Shown: piece after piece, positions 1-9,209 of the stretch | Numbering within the stretch: the first letter of the stretch is position 1 | Layout of the letters: each line of letters opens with the position of its first letter | Source of the DNA: Agarivorans aestuarii | GTDB lineage: Bacteria > Pseudomonadota > Gammaproteobacteria > Enterobacterales > Celerinatantimonadaceae | Length of the DNA stretch: 64,000 bases | Direction: 5' to 3' | NCBI RefSeq assembly: GCF_019670125.1 | Contig: NZ_AP023033.1 | Coordinates: forward strand, 3,275,001-3,339,000 | Made by a program: the position numbers and the translations under genes | The notes under the pieces: generated by a model | Databases searched by the model: none | What the model was told of the DNA's origin: nothing | The model's input: only the letters and a program-made list of their open reading frames with translations

Positions 1-283
1 AGGTCATAAATTCTTCGGTTACAGGCGTCTTGGTGATTAATGAACGTCCAAGATCGCCACTCGCAATATTCTTCACATAATCAAAGTATTGGACCAACAA
101 CGGTTGGTCTAAGCCCAACTCGGCACGCAAGGCTGCGTGACGTTCAGGAGACACGCCCCTTTCACCTGCCATTACTTCTATTGGGTCGCCAGGAATCAAG
201 CGAATCAAAGTAAAGGTTAAAAGAGTAATGCCGATGAAGGTGGGTATCACCAACATCAATTTTTTTATAATAAACTGGAACAT
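1..283 (-). CDS. dppB: Dipeptide ABC transporter permease DppB, 5' part
   Basis: Inner-membrane permease of the dipeptide/oligopeptide ABC importer. The reading frame opens at the ATG at 283 and stays open to the left edge, so only about the first 94 residues are present. They begin MFQFIIKKLMLVIPTFIGIT, the N-terminal membrane helix of the DppB/OppB family, followed by TLIRLIPGDPIEVMAGERG, a family landmark. It lies 58 bp downstream of dppA on the same strand, the usual dppA-dppB order, with a hairpin between them. DppB of a related importer (nickel or heme-binding variant) is possible, but the DppA neighbour favours dipeptides. Confidence 0.9.
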   Translation of the reverse strand, partial: MFQFIIKKLMLVIPTFIGITLLTFTLIRLIPGDPIEVMAGERGVSPERHAALRAELGLDQPLLVQYFDYVKNIASGDLGRSLITKTPVTEEFMT

Positions 284-311
284 AACTACAGCTCTGTGTC
301 TGAAGGAAGGA

Positions 312-333
312 AAGGGGCTGTTGCCAGCCCCTT
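312..333 (-). terminator. Hairpin between dppA and dppB (partial terminator or mRNA stabiliser)
   Basis: A 9-bp perfect stem (AAGGGGCTG at 312-320, CAGCCCCTT at 325-333) with a 4-nt loop begins about 8 bp past the dppA stop. The downstream side on the minus strand is only moderately T-rich. Such hairpins often raise the level of binding-protein mRNA over permease mRNA; that role is inferred. Confidence 0.55.
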
Positions 334-341
334 AAGTATAT

Positions 342-1931
342 TTATTTTAGCGACACGCCATAGAAGTGGTGACCACCTAATGGATCAATCTTAAAGCCTT
401 GAACTTCTTTACGAACTGGCTTGTAAGCCACTGAGTGAGCAATTGTTACCCACGGAGCTTGTTCTTTAAAGATTAACTGTGCTTCTTCGTACAGTGGTGC
501 ACGTTCAGCTTGAACAGAAATCTGTTTAGCTTTAGTGATTACGTCGTTAAATGGCTTATGACACCACATAGCACGGTTACCACCACCAACAGCATCACAG
601 CCTAGCAATACGCTTAGGAAGTTATCTGGGTCACCATTATCACCGGTCCAACCAAGTAACACGGTATCGTGCTCACCTTGCTTAGAACGCTTAAGGTACT
701 CACCCCATTCGTAGCTAACGATTTCAGCTTGTACACCTACTTTTGCCCAATCAGCTTGAATCACTTCCGCCATACGACGTGCATTAGGGTTGTAAGGACG
801 CTGTACTGGCATTGCCCAAATGTTGGTCTTAAGATCAGTTACACCTGCTTCAGCCAGTAAAGCTTTTGCTTTAACCGGATCGTAAGGGTAATCAACGGTA
901 TCTTCGTTGTAAGACCACATTGTTGGTGGAATTGGGTTTTTAGCAATTTTACCGCTGCCTTGGAATACCGCGTCAATAATCGCTTGCTTGTTAACCGCTA
1001 AGCTAAGTGCTTGACGAACTTTAACGTTATCAAATGGCGCTTTTTGGGTATTAAAGGCCAAGTAACCTACGTTTAAGCCCTCTTGACTCATTAGGTTGAT
1101 GTCAGCATCTTTTTGCATTTGCTCAACATCAGCTGGGTTTGGATAAGGCATTACATGACACTCGCCTGCTTTTAGCTTGGCGTAACGTACTGATGCATCA
1201 GGTGTAATTGAGAATACCAAACGGTCAATAGCTGGAGCGCCTTGCCAGTAATCTGCATTACCTACGTAGCGAATAATTGAATCTTTTTGGTATTGTACTT
1301 TTTGGAAAGGACCAGTACCCACTGGGTCTAAGTCTAGTTTCTCAGGCGTACCTGCAGCTAGCATGGCATCGGCTTGCTCAGCAGAGAAGATAGATGCAAA
1401 GTCCATCGCCATGTTTGCAATAAACGGAGCTTCAGGTTTGCTTAGTACAAACTTAACCGTGTAATCGTCAACTTTAACGATTTCTTTTACTAGGTCGTTC
1501 ATACCCATACCACTGTAGTACTCGTAAGAACCACCCGATACTTTGTGGTAAGGATGCTCTGGATCATCTTGGCGTTCAAAAGTGAACACTACGTCAGCAG
1601 CATTAAAGTCGCGAGAAGGTTTAAAACCTTTCTTCTGACTGTGGAATTTTACGCCTTTGCGTAAATGAAAGGTGTACTCTAGGCCATCTTCAGAAACTTC
1701 CCAAGACTCTGCCAAACCTGGAACAACATTGGTTGTGCCTACTTCAAATTCAACCAAACGGTTGAAGATGGTCTTAGAAGACGCATCAAAAGTGGTTCCT
1801 GCTGTATATAAGCTTGGGTTAAAACCTTCTGGACTGCCTTCTGAACAGAAGACAAATGTTTGCGCTTGAACGCCCACAGCTACCGCACTAGCTACAAGTG
1901 CAAGTGACAGCTTCGCCAATCCTTTCTTCAT
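342..1931 (-). CDS. dppA: Periplasmic dipeptide-binding protein DppA
   Basis: Periplasmic solute receptor (SBP family 5) that delivers dipeptides to the DppBCDF importer. It has 529 residues, normal for the family. Residues 1-23 form a signal peptide (two lysines, hydrophobic core, cleavage near VQA-QT). The mature start reads TFVFCSEGSPEGFNPSLYTAG, very close to E. coli DppA, and GLAESWEVSEDGLEYTFHLR is the SBP_bac_5 signature. Two cysteines near the C-terminus (LLGCDAVGG, AMWCHKP) match the DppA disulfide region. The ATG at 1931 has a GGAGAATCATA leader. dppB follows. A heme-binding role, known for E. coli DppA, cannot be judged from the sequence. Confidence 0.95.
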   Translation of the reverse strand: MKKGLAKLSLALVASAVAVGVQAQTFVFCSEGSPEGFNPSLYTAGTTFDASSKTIFNRLVEFEVGTTNVVPGLAESWEVSEDGLEYTFHLRKGVKFHSQKKGFKPSRDFNAADVVFTFERQDDPEHPYHKVSGGSYEYYSGMGMNDLVKEIVKVDDYTVKFVLSKPEAPFIANMAMDFASIFSAEQADAMLAAGTPEKLDLDPVGTGPFQKVQYQKDSIIRYVGNADYWQGAPAIDRLVFSITPDASVRYAKLKAGECHVMPYPNPADVEQMQKDADINLMSQEGLNVGYLAFNTQKAPFDNVKVRQALSLAVNKQAIIDAVFQGSGKIAKNPIPPTMWSYNEDTVDYPYDPVKAKALLAEAGVTDLKTNIWAMPVQRPYNPNARRMAEVIQADWAKVGVQAEIVSYEWGEYLKRSKQGEHDTVLLGWTGDNGDPDNFLSVLLGCDAVGGGNRAMWCHKPFNDVITKAKQISVQAERAPLYEEAQLIFKEQAPWVTIAHSVAYKPVRKEVQGFKIDPLGGHHFYGVSLK

Positions 1932-2244
1932 TATGATTCTCCGTGTGACATCTTGTCATGTATGCAACCGTTGTGGCTGCATTTCCGGTGTGTTTGCGAA
2001 TAGACTAATAATTATTGTTCTTGATAAATCTAGACCCTGTACTAGCAAATGTCGCTATTCAAACAACAATTGTGAACTGAGTAAGACTTAAACAAGCCTG
2101 ATCCGCTTTTTGCCCGTAATAAATTAGTATTTTTATCTGCCACTGTAAATAGCATAAACAGGATTTTATAATCCAAAAAACACAGAATACAGTGATAGTG
2201 ATTAAGGATTCGATATATCGTCATATTTATGCAATAAAGAATAA
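1932..2244. other. AT-rich intergenic region with the dppA promoter
   Basis: About 310 bp between dppA and the terminator of the rib/nusB operon. It should hold the dppA promoter and leader on the minus strand. A 73-codon frame at 2042-2263 has no ribosome site and a low-complexity composition, so I do not call it. No other element is recognisable. Confidence 0.5.
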
Positions 2245-2267
2245 GCTTATGCAGTGCTTGCATAAGC
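2245..2267 (-). terminator. Probable terminator of the nrdR-rib-nusB-thiL-pgpA operon
   Basis: A 9-bp perfect stem (GCTTATGCA at 2245-2253, TGCATAAGC at 2259-2267) with a 5-nt loop. On the minus strand it is followed by the T-rich run TTATTCTTTATT. It lies 55 bp past the pgpA stop, the last gene of the operon. Confidence 0.7.
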
Positions 2268-2321
2268 AGATTTAACTATATTTTGGGGAGAACAAATTTG
2301 GCAAGCAGAGAGAATGCTCTG

Positions 2322-2801
2322 TTAAGCGAAGACAAACAGCACAATTTGCAACGATATTGCGGCAAACACCCCAGCTAATACGTCATCTATCATTATACCA
2401 AAGCCACCATGGACTTTTTTATCTAAAACTTTGATGGGCCAAGGCTTCAATACGTCAAAAAAGCGAAACAACACAAAACCGAGCAAAACGTTAAGCGGTG
2501 ATAGCGGCACCATAAACATGGTAATCCAGTAGCCAACAAACTCATCCCATACAATGCCACCATGGTCATGTACACCCATCGCATCGCTGGCTTTTTGACA
2601 GCACCAAACACCAAAAACAAAGCTTACCAACACTACTGCCACATAGGCCCAAACAGGTAATGGCGCTAGCAACAAATACAAAGGAATAGCAGCTAAGGTG
2701 CCAAAAGTACCTGGCGCTTTGGGGGCCAAGCCACTACCAAATCCAAGTGCGCATAAGTGCAGAGGGTTACGTAAACTTAGTTTGGCTAAAGCCTTATCCA
2801 T
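2322..2801 (-). CDS. pgpA: Phosphatidylglycerophosphatase A
   Basis: Inner-membrane phosphatase converting phosphatidylglycerol phosphate to phosphatidylglycerol. Its 159 residues match the PgpA family. LALGFGSGLAPKAPGTFGTL is the N-terminal family signature (here CALGFGSGLAPKAPGTFGTL), GGIVWDEFVGYWITM holds the conserved acidic residues, and PWPIKVLDK plus GIMIDDVLAG complete the pattern. Several hydrophobic stretches fit membrane insertion. It begins 24 bp after thiL, the common gammaproteobacterial order nusB-thiL-pgpA, with a GAAAGGT ribosome site before the ATG. Confidence 0.95.
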   Translation of the reverse strand: MDKALAKLSLRNPLHLCALGFGSGLAPKAPGTFGTLAAIPLYLLLAPLPVWAYVAVVLVSFVFGVWCCQKASDAMGVHDHGGIVWDEFVGYWITMFMVPLSPLNVLLGFVLFRFFDVLKPWPIKVLDKKVHGGFGIMIDDVLAGVFAAISLQIVLFVFA

Positions 2802-2825
2802 TACCTTTCTCGCTACTCGCTAGGA

Positions 2826-3803
2826 CTAATTGAAGTGATCCCACCCAGTGGGCTCGATTTGATAGGGTTTATCTTGATATTTTAGCTTTATCTCGCCGTG
2901 GCCAGGCGCCAGTTGCCCAATACAGGTATAAGACACGCCACTATAAGATAAGGAGGTATCAACCGAGCCTTTATTTGACTCTGGCACGGTAAAGCATAGC
3001 TCGTAATCTTCGCCGCCATTTAAAGCTAGCGCGATACTTTGATCCACACCAACCGCTTCGTTCATGGTTTCTGAAAGCGGCAGACTGTCTAACTTTAAGG
3101 TCGCCGAGCAATGGCTCTTTCTGAGGATATGCTGTAAATCGTTGTATAGACCGTCTGAAATATCAATGGTTGCAGAGGCTATGTCACGCAAACCATAGCC
3201 AGCAAGCACTCGTGGTTGCGGGTAGTAGTGCTGCTTTAAGCTTAGCTCTAACTGCTGAGGGTTTAAGCTAATTTTGTCTTGAAGATGCGCCAGTGCAAGG
3301 CCAGAGTCACCAATATTGCCAGTAACATATACCCAGTCTCCGGGCTTTGCCCCATCGCGACGCAAGGCTTTGCCATTGGGCACTACACCATGAACCGTCA
3401 CGGTAATACTTAAGGGGCCTTTAGTGGTGTCGCCACCAATTAAAGCCACATTAAAGTATTCGGCTAAGTCATAAAAACCTTTGCTGAATTGGGCTAACCA
3501 CGCTTCGTCAATTTCCGGCAAAGTGATCGCTAAGGTTACCCATCGCGGCTCTGCGCCCATGGCGGCCATGTCACTTAAATTAACGGCAAGCGCTTTATGA
3601 CCAAGCGCGCGAGGTGGGATATCAGAGAAAAAGTGTACGCCTTCTACCAAGGTGTCGGTAGAAATAGCGATTTGGTTATTCTCGGGAATAGTTACCAGCG
3701 CTGCGTCATCACCAACACCCAGTAATACATCGGGGCGTGAAGCACTGCGCTGGAAGAACTTTTCGATGATATCAAATTCACCCAAAGGAGGCAGAGATGA
3801 CAT
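2826..3803 (-). CDS. thiL: Thiamine-monophosphate kinase
   Basis: ATP-dependent phosphorylation of thiamine monophosphate to the active cofactor thiamine diphosphate, in the cytoplasm. It has 325 residues, typical for ThiL (AIR synthase-like fold). The N-terminus carries GEFDIIEKFF; VLLGVGDDAALV and STDTLVEGVHFF hold the metal- and nucleotide-binding aspartates. LSDMAAMGAEPRW, GGDTTKGPLSITVTVHG and ISDGLYNDLQHI are further family blocks, and GGEDYELCFTVP is the C-terminal landmark. It starts 4 bp after the nusB stop, so the two are very probably co-translated. Confidence 0.96.
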   Translation of the reverse strand: MSSLPPLGEFDIIEKFFQRSASRPDVLLGVGDDAALVTIPENNQIAISTDTLVEGVHFFSDIPPRALGHKALAVNLSDMAAMGAEPRWVTLAITLPEIDEAWLAQFSKGFYDLAEYFNVALIGGDTTKGPLSITVTVHGVVPNGKALRRDGAKPGDWVYVTGNIGDSGLALAHLQDKISLNPQQLELSLKQHYYPQPRVLAGYGLRDIASATIDISDGLYNDLQHILRKSHCSATLKLDSLPLSETMNEAVGVDQSIALALNGGEDYELCFTVPESNKGSVDTSLSYSGVSYTCIGQLAPGHGEIKLKYQDKPYQIEPTGWDHFN

Positions 3804-3807
3804 TTAA

Positions 3808-4224
3808 CTAAGACTTAAACTGCTGTAAACGTAGTACTTTATCTAGCACGCCATTAACAAACTTGTGGCTATCTTCAGCGGCAAATGACTTAGCTAATTC
3901 AATCGCTTCGTTAATCACAACTTTAGGTGGTACATCGCTCACCATTAATAGCTCGTAAACACCAATTAATAAGATTGCGTGTTCAACAATATCCAATTCT
4001 TCTAACTTACGAGAAAGCGAAGAGCTCATCGCTGCATCTAGCTTTTCACTGTTTGCTACTACGCCAGACAGCAGAGTAGAAAAATATGGAACATCGGCTT
4101 TACTCATATCCTGTTCGGTTAAGAACTGATGCTCGATGTTAGCAACGCTGTCCTTGGTCACCTGCCATTGATAAATTGCTTGAGTAGCAAATTGCCTAGC
4201 TTTACGACGTGCAGCTGGTTTCAC
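3808..4224 (-). CDS. nusB: Transcription antitermination factor NusB
   Basis: RNA-binding helical protein that with NusE (S10) binds boxA in rRNA operons. It has 138 residues; E. coli NusB has 139. [18 protein letters not shown] near the start is the arginine-rich RNA-contact helix, and [20 protein letters not shown] followed by [12 protein letters not shown] is the family C-terminal signature. It sits 15 bp after ribH, the ribH-nusB-thiL order that is widespread in gammaproteobacteria. Confidence 0.97.
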   Translation of the reverse strand: MKPAARRKARQFATQAIYQWQVTKDSVANIEHQFLTEQDMSKADVPYFSTLLSGVVANSEKLDAAMSSSLSRKLEELDIVEHAILLIGVYELLMVSDVPPKVVINEAIELAKSFAAEDSHKFVNGVLDKVLRLQQFKS

Positions 4225-4239
4225 AGAGAATTCCTCAAA

Positions 4240-4710
4240 TTAAACTTCTATCTGATCAATCAAGTTGATCATTTCCAAAGCGCTTAGGGCAGCTTCGGTA
4301 CCTTTATTACCCATTTTCGTGCCAGCGCGTTCAATCGCTTGCTCGATAGACTCAGTAGTAAGCACGCCAAAGGTGACTGGAATATCAAATTCCATCATAA
4401 CTTGAGCTAAACCTTTATGGCATTCGTTGGCCACTAGTTCAAAGTGATAAGTACCACCACGAATTACCGTACCTAAAGCAATAATAGCATCGTACTTTTT
4501 GCTTGCTGCAATGCGTTTAGCAGCCAGTGGGATTTCTACTGCACCCGGTACGCGAACAACAGTAATGTTGTCATCGCTAATTCCACCTTGGCGAGTCAGG
4601 GTATCCACTGCGCCAGATAACAAACTTTCATTAATAAAGCTGTTAAAACGAGCGATAACAATAGCCACTTTAGCGTTTGGTGTAGCTAAATTTGCTTCAA
4701 TTACTTTCAT
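4240..4710 (-). CDS. ribH: 6,7-dimethyl-8-ribityllumazine synthase
   Basis: Condenses 5-amino-6-ribitylaminouracil with 3,4-dihydroxy-2-butanone 4-phosphate to give the riboflavin precursor lumazine. It has 156 residues. Active-site landmarks are [12 protein letters not shown] (aromatic residue stacking on the pyrimidine), [29 protein letters not shown] with the catalytic histidine, and [20 protein letters not shown]. This is the pathway enzyme that uses the product of ribBX encoded about 100 bp upstream. It forms icosahedral or pentameric assemblies in other species; the assembly cannot be read here. Confidence 0.97.
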   Translation of the reverse strand: MKVIEANLATPNAKVAIVIARFNSFINESLLSGAVDTLTRQGGISDDNITVVRVPGAVEIPLAAKRIAASKKYDAIIALGTVIRGGTYHFELVANECHKGLAQVMMEFDIPVTFGVLTTESIEQAIERAGTKMGNKGTEAALSALEMINLIDQIEV

Positions 4711-4813
4711 ACTTAATTCTGCCTTTTCTTTGAGTCCATCAAAAAAATCGCGCTATTCTAGCACAACTAATCTGCTAGGCCCTTAATAAAATTATTTGTC
4801 ACTAAATCTATAA

Positions 4814-5926
4814 CTATTCTTGGTCGATGTACTCAACCACTTCCAAGCCAAAGCCCGATAAAGCATGGTAGCGTTTCGGCGAACTTAACAAACGCATTTT
4901 ACTCACACCCAAATCGGCCAATATCTGCGAGCCCACACCCACGGTACGTGATGCGCTTTGCGCTTGTTTTTGCGCTGGGGTTTCACCACGATCTTGCAAA
5001 GCAAAGGCTTTAACTTGGTCAATCAAATTATCAGCTTTATCATCGGTACTAAGTAGCACCAGCACGCCATTTTCTTGAGCAATTTTTTCTAGCGCTTTAT
5101 CCAGCGGCCAGCTCATCTTCCCAGCCCGGTCACTACCTAATAAATCACTAAAGGTATTATGCAAGTGCACACGTACCAGAGTGGCTTCATCTTCTTTTAT
5201 CTCACCGGCTTGCATCACAAAGTGAACTTTTTCATCGATGGTATCGCGGTAGGTAATCAGCTTGAAATCACCGTGGCGGCTAGGCATTTTACATTCTGCT
5301 ACTCGCTCAATAGTGGTTTCATTGTTATTACGGTATTCGATGAGATCGGCGATAGTGCCCATCTTTAACCCATGTTCTTTACAAAACACCTCAAGATCAG
5401 GGCGACGAGCCATGGTGCCGTCTTGATTAAGGATCTCAACAATCACAGCTGCTGGTTCTCGACCAGCTAACCTTGCCAAATCAGTTCCCGCTTCAGTATG
5501 TCCAGCGCGAGTAAGTACCCCACCTTCTTGCGCCATTAGCGGGAAGATATGCCCAGGCATAACAATGTCACTAGGCTTAGCATCACGGGCAACGGCTGCT
5601 TGCACAGTGCGCGAGCGATCTGCTGCAGAAATTCCGGTAGTCACGCCTTGCGATGCTTCAATAGATACCGTGAAATTAGTAGCAAACTGCTCGGTATTTA
5701 CATCTACCATCAGCGGCAACTTTAGTTGCTGACAGCGCTGTTTAGTCATGGGTAAACAAATCAATCCACGCCCATAGGTAGCCATAAAGTTAATGGCCTC
5801 TGGTGTTACCATATCGGCTGCCATGATGAGATCGCCTTCATTCTCTCGATCTTCATCATCCATTAGCACCACCATTTTTCCATGGCGTAAATCTTCAATA
5901 ATTTCTTCGATACTGCTTAGTGACAT
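4814..5926 (-). CDS. ribBX: 3,4-dihydroxy-2-butanone-4-phosphate synthase with degenerate GTP cyclohydrolase II-like domain (RibBX)
   Basis: Residues 1-200 are a complete RibB domain that makes the four-carbon riboflavin precursor from ribulose 5-phosphate: [18 protein letters not shown] is the acidic metal-binding loop, and [26 protein letters not shown] and [20 protein letters not shown] follow. Residues 205-370 resemble GTP cyclohydrolase II, but the zinc-binding C-x10-C-x-C segment is replaced by [15 protein letters not shown], which has no cysteine, and the arginine/glycine-rich GTP loop is lost. The C-terminal half should therefore not be catalytic as a cyclohydrolase, and a separate ribA should exist elsewhere. 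This is the arrangement known as RibBX in proteobacteria. Confidence 0.92.
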   Translation of the reverse strand: MSLSSIEEIIEDLRHGKMVVLMDDEDRENEGDLIMAADMVTPEAINFMATYGRGLICLPMTKQRCQQLKLPLMVDVNTEQFATNFTVSIEASQGVTTGISAADRSRTVQAAVARDAKPSDIVMPGHIFPLMAQEGGVLTRAGHTEAGTDLARLAGREPAAVIVEILNQDGTMARRPDLEVFCKEHGLKMGTIADLIEYRNNNETTIERVAECKMPSRHGDFKLITYRDTIDEKVHFVMQAGEIKEDEATLVRVHLHNTFSDLLGSDRAGKMSWPLDKALEKIAQENGVLVLLSTDDKADNLIDQVKAFALQDRGETPAQKQAQSASRTVGVGSQILADLGVSKMRLLSSPKRYHALSGFGLEVVEYIDQE

Positions 5927-5990
5927 AGCAAAACCTTTCTTACCTTTGGGGATAGTATTTATTGTTATTAGCGCATCTTAATTGGGCGAG

Positions 5991-6647
5991 CTATTTCATA
6001 AAGCCGTGCTGCGCCAAAAATGCAGTATTTATTTTTGAATCGTTAGTGTTCTCATCAGCATAGCCGATTAAACGCTCCACATAGCGAGCGATAACATCAA
6101 CTTCTACGTTAATTTTTTGCCCAGGCGACCAAGCACCAATGGTTGTTTGCTGGGCAGTATGGGGAATAATGGTTAAACGTAGCTGTTGCTGCTGTACTTC
6201 GTTCACCGTTAAGCTAATGCCATCTACGGTTACGGATCCTTTATGGGCTATGTAACGCGCCAGATCATTAGGAACCTTTAGCCAAATATTAATCGCACGA
6301 GCGCTGGGGCTAATGCTTACTACCTCTGCTAAGCCATCAACATGGCCACTGACAATATGACCACCAAAGCGATTAGTCGCAAGCATGGCTTTTTCAAGGT
6401 TAACCTTGTCACCTTGTTTGCATTTAGCCAGTGAAGTTAAACTTAACGTTTCGGTAGATACATCGGCGCAAAAGTGCTCATTGCTGAAGTCGACCACGGT
6501 TAAACATATACCATTTACCGCGATGCTATCGCCAAGCCTTACATCCGACATATCTAGACCAGTGCTGGCGATGTTTAATCGTACGTCACCGCTGCGTTTT
6601 TCAATGCGAGAAATCTTGCCTAGGGCTTCAATTATTCCAGTAAACAT
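5991..6647 (-). CDS. ribE: Riboflavin synthase, alpha subunit
   Basis: Dismutates two lumazine molecules into riboflavin and the ribitylaminouracil substrate. Its 218 residues hold two tandem lumazine-binding repeats: MFTGIIEALGKI...GDSIAVNGICLTVVDF in the first half and GGHIVSGHVDGLAEVV...HKGSVTVDGISLTVNEV in the second. MFTGIIE at the very N-terminus is diagnostic. Its ATG overlaps the ribD stop codon (TAATG), so translation is coupled. E. coli calls this gene ribC. Confidence 0.97.
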   Translation of the reverse strand: MFTGIIEALGKISRIEKRSGDVRLNIASTGLDMSDVRLGDSIAVNGICLTVVDFSNEHFCADVSTETLSLTSLAKCKQGDKVNLEKAMLATNRFGGHIVSGHVDGLAEVVSISPSARAINIWLKVPNDLARYIAHKGSVTVDGISLTVNEVQQQQLRLTIIPHTAQQTTIGAWSPGQKINVEVDVIARYVERLIGYADENTNDSKINTAFLAQHGFMK

Positions 6648-7780
6648 TAGTGTGTGCCCTGTGCTTGCGGGATCCAGATAGTTTTAATGTCGGGGCCAAT
6701 TCGGCGAGTTTCAAGGCATTGCCAAGAATTTAACGCACTCATCGACTGATACCCCTCTAAGCCCACCAAACTGTATGCATCGGCTCCCATCAATAAACCC
6801 GCTTGATAACAAATAAGTTGATCAACTAAGTTGGCTTGAATTAGAGCCGCAGCAAAGTTTGCCCCAGCCTCAACCCAAATATCATTTACTTCTGCTTCAG
6901 CTAGCTGCTGCATTAATTGCGGCAAAAAGCTTGGCGTGTCTTCAATCACCAGCTGTTTTGCGGCTGGCAGTTGCGTTTGTGATTGATGGCCAGCCAACCA
7001 CAAAGACTCACTATTTTTAAAAATATTAAGGTCTTGAGCAGCTTCTGCTAAGCGTTGTTTACGGTCAATAATCACCCGTAATGGCTGACGCAGCAGTGTT
7101 TCATCAAGTTGCTCTGCAAGGCTGCCCAGCTCATTAAATCTCACGTTTAGGCTGGCATTATCGCGAATAACCGTAGTAGCGGTGGATAAAATAGCATGAC
7201 TGGCTGCTCGCTCTCGTTGCACATCGCTGCGAGACTGAGCGGAGGTAATCCACTTACTTTCACCATTGGCCAAGGCTGTTTTAGCGTCTATGGAACCCGC
7301 AAGTTTTAAGCGTACAAAAGGACGCTTGCGCTCTACACGACTGAGAAACCCTGGGTTAAGTGCGCGCGCAGCCTGCTCCATAAGACCAGTTCTAACCTCA
7401 ATACCAGCCTCCGCTAAGCGCTTAATGCCACGCCCAGCAACCTGTGGATTGGGATCTACCATAGCAATAACTACTTCGGCCACTTGCTGCTCAACTAACA
7501 TAGTGGCGCAAGCTGGCGTTCTGCCTACATGGCTGCAGGGCTCAAGGGTGACATAACAAGTTGCCCCTAAGAGGCTAAAACCGCGTTGCTTAGCGTCTGC
7601 CACAGCATTCACTTCAGCGTGCCCTTCGCCGGCTTTACGGTGAAAGCCTTCACCGATAATCTGACCGTCTTTCACCAATACACAACCCACATTTGGATTC
7701 GGTGCCGTGGTATATCTTCCGCGCTTGGCAAGAGCAATGGCCTTTGCCATAAACTGGCAATCTTGAACACTAAAGCTCAC
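6647..7780 (-). CDS. ribD: Bifunctional riboflavin deaminase/reductase RibD
   Basis: Deaminates and then reduces the pyrimidine intermediate of riboflavin synthesis. It has 377 residues. The N-terminal deaminase carries the zinc site H54-A-E56 (GEGHAEVNAV) and C82/C91 (PCSHVGRTPAC). The C-terminal NADPH-dependent reductase begins RPFVRLKLAGSIDAKTAL and contains DIWVEAGANFAAALI. It abuts nrdR (no spacer) upstream and overlaps ribE downstream, the conserved nrdR-ribD-ribE cluster. Confidence 0.97.
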   Translation of the reverse strand: MSFSVQDCQFMAKAIALAKRGRYTTAPNPNVGCVLVKDGQIIGEGFHRKAGEGHAEVNAVADAKQRGFSLLGATCYVTLEPCSHVGRTPACATMLVEQQVAEVVIAMVDPNPQVAGRGIKRLAEAGIEVRTGLMEQAARALNPGFLSRVERKRPFVRLKLAGSIDAKTALANGESKWITSAQSRSDVQRERAASHAILSTATTVIRDNASLNVRFNELGSLAEQLDETLLRQPLRVIIDRKQRLAEAAQDLNIFKNSESLWLAGHQSQTQLPAAKQLVIEDTPSFLPQLMQQLAEAEVNDIWVEAGANFAAALIQANLVDQLICYQAGLLMGADAYSLVGLEGYQSMSALNSWQCLETRRIGPDIKTIWIPQAQGTH

Positions 7781-8230
7781 TTACTTTTCCAACTTAGCAA
7801 TTTCGTCACTAAATTCTTTGATATCCTCAAAGGAGTGATAAACCGAAGCAAAGCGCACATAGGCAACTTTATCTAAGCCAATCAATTGCTCCATTACAAT
7901 TTTCCCAATGAACTTAGTGGCGACTTCGCGTTCGCCAGTCGCCCGCAATTGCGATTTGATTTTATTCACAGCCTGTTCTACTTGATCCACACTCACTGGG
8001 CGTTTTTCCAATGCTCGCATCATGCCTGCACGCATTTTCTCTTCGTTAAAGGGTTCTCTAATGCCGTTGCCTTTAATCACTCTTGGCATCACCAACTCAG
8101 CTACTTCAAAAGAGGTGAAACGCTCATGGCATTCTAAGCATTCACGACGCCTTCTTACTTGATGACCATCGGCAACCAAACGCGAGTCAATAACCTTGGT
8201 TTCATGAGCAGAACAAAATGGACAATGCAT
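7781..8230 (-). CDS. nrdR: Transcriptional repressor NrdR
   Basis: Zinc-ribbon plus ATP-cone regulator that represses ribonucleotide reductase genes according to (d)ATP levels. It has 149 residues, standard length. The zinc ribbon uses C3, C6, C31 and C34 (MHCPFCS and CLECHERF) with an arginine patch VRRRRE before the second pair. The ATP-cone runs from about residue 50 ([20 protein letters not shown]). It is first in the operon; 350 bp of non-coding DNA lie upstream. I saw no clear NrdR box in that DNA, so autoregulation is not supported. Confidence 0.97.
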   Translation of the reverse strand: MHCPFCSAHETKVIDSRLVADGHQVRRRRECLECHERFTSFEVAELVMPRVIKGNGIREPFNEEKMRAGMMRALEKRPVSVDQVEQAVNKIKSQLRATGEREVATKFIGKIVMEQLIGLDKVAYVRFASVYHSFEDIKEFSDEIAKLEK

Positions 8231-8584
8231 GGGCGATCCCTTATTCGAATATCCGGCAATTTTATCTGCTAAACCGCCAGAGGTACAGGTTAGCTAAAGC
8301 GTAACTATCGAAAATACCAATAATTCCCTTGATAGAATGGGGTCTTGGCCAAAGAGAATAGCGCCAGCTCAGTGAAGGGAGAAAAAATGAGAAATAGCTC
8401 TCACTTTAGCCACAACGCCAAATACTTATCGTTTGGCAATTAGCCTGTTAAGCGCCTGATTAGATTAACCTTAAGCTCATTATATCAATCTACAGCGCTT
8501 GCGTAGTAACCAATTACTACCGCTTAGCTCACAGCTCAAGTTAGGCTGCACTTTAAATGTAAATAACTTGTTAAGGAAAGCATC
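8231..8584. other. Divergent promoter region between nrdR operon and DJ-1/PfpI gene
   Basis: 354 bp that must carry promoters for both directions. No riboflavin (RFN) riboswitch pattern is visible. An 18-codon frame with a good AGGGAG ribosome site starts at 8387, but nothing else supports it as a gene. A weak 6-bp inverted repeat (GCCAAA/TTTGGC, 8417-8437) overlaps it. Confidence 0.5.
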
Positions 8585-9145
8585 ATGGCGAAGGTACTAA
8601 TTATTGCAGGTGATTTTGTTGAAGATTATGAATTAATGGTGCCCTTTCAAGCACTGCAAATGGTAGGTCATGAAGTTATCGCTACTTGCCCAGAGAAACG
8701 CTGCGGTGAACAAATTAAAACAGCCATTCATGACTTTGAAGGCGATCAAACCTATACCGAAAAACCGGGGCACAACTTCACCCTAAATGGCAATTTTGCT
8801 GACATCGATACCGAGAAGTTTGACGCGCTATTATTGCCCGGCGGACGGGCCCCGGAATACTTACGCTTAAATGCTAAGGTATTAGAAATAATTCAAGCCT
8901 TTGCCGCTAAACAACAGCCGATAGCGGCAATATGCCATGGCGCACAACTATTAACAGCGGCAGGTATTGCCTCTGGCAGACACATTTCTGCCTACCCGGC
9001 TTGTGCGCCTGAAGTGACAGCCGCTGGCGGCGACTATGCCGATATAGCCGTTGACCAAGCCCTTACCGATGGGAACTTGGTCACCGCGCCAGCTTGGCCT
9101 GCCCACCCGCAATGGCTGGCTCAATTTAATAAGTTACTGGCTTAA
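8585..9145 (+). CDS. DJ-1/PfpI superfamily protein (glyoxalase III/deglycase-like)
   Basis: 186-residue class-I glutamine-amidotransferase-like protein of the PfpI/YhbO type. [13 protein letters not shown] (about residues 117-129) is the nucleophile elbow with the reactive cysteine followed by His. [13 protein letters not shown] supplies the oxyanion region, and [12 protein letters not shown] near the N-terminus holds the conserved glutamate that polarises the cysteine. Relatives protect against methylglyoxal damage or act as chaperone or protease-like proteins; the substrate is not readable. RBS AAGGAAAGC precedes the ATG. It lies between nrdR and glyA, genes that are often adjacent. Confidence 0.88.
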   Translation: MAKVLIIAGDFVEDYELMVPFQALQMVGHEVIATCPEKRCGEQIKTAIHDFEGDQTYTEKPGHNFTLNGNFADIDTEKFDALLLPGGRAPEYLRLNAKVLEIIQAFAAKQQPIAAICHGAQLLTAAGIASGRHISAYPACAPEVTAAGGDYADIAVDQALTDGNLVTAPAWPAHPQWLAQFNKLLA

Positions 9146-9179
9146 TACTAAAGTGAAACGGCAAAAGTTGATTTTATAT

Positions 9180-9209
9180 ACCATGATTAGACTTCGGTTT
9201 AATCATGGT
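9180..9209 (+). promoter_or_regulatory. UUCG-capped hairpin overlapping the ribosome site of the next gene
   Basis: ACCATGATTAGAC (9180-9192) pairs with GTTTAATCATGGT (9197-9209) over 13 bp, including one G-U pair, around a TTCG tetraloop closed by C-G. No T-run follows, so it is a poor terminator. The right arm contains part of the GGTGGG ribosome site (9207-9212) of the ribbon-helix-helix gene. It could gate translation, or end transcripts of the upstream gene. Confidence 0.55.

Noticed and set aside
2042-2263. 73-codon minus-strand frame between pgpA and dppA
   Set aside because: No ribosome site, composition like intergenic DNA, and it overlaps the probable operon terminator.
5927-5990. 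Possible FMN riboswitch before ribBX
   Set aside because: Only 64 bp and none of the conserved RFN segments is present; the gene is inside an operon.
8387-8443. 18-codon frame with a good AGGGAG ribosome site upstream of the DJ-1/PfpI gene
   Set aside because: Too short to judge, no amino-acid run typical of a leader peptide and no attenuator hairpin beyond a weak 6-bp repeat.
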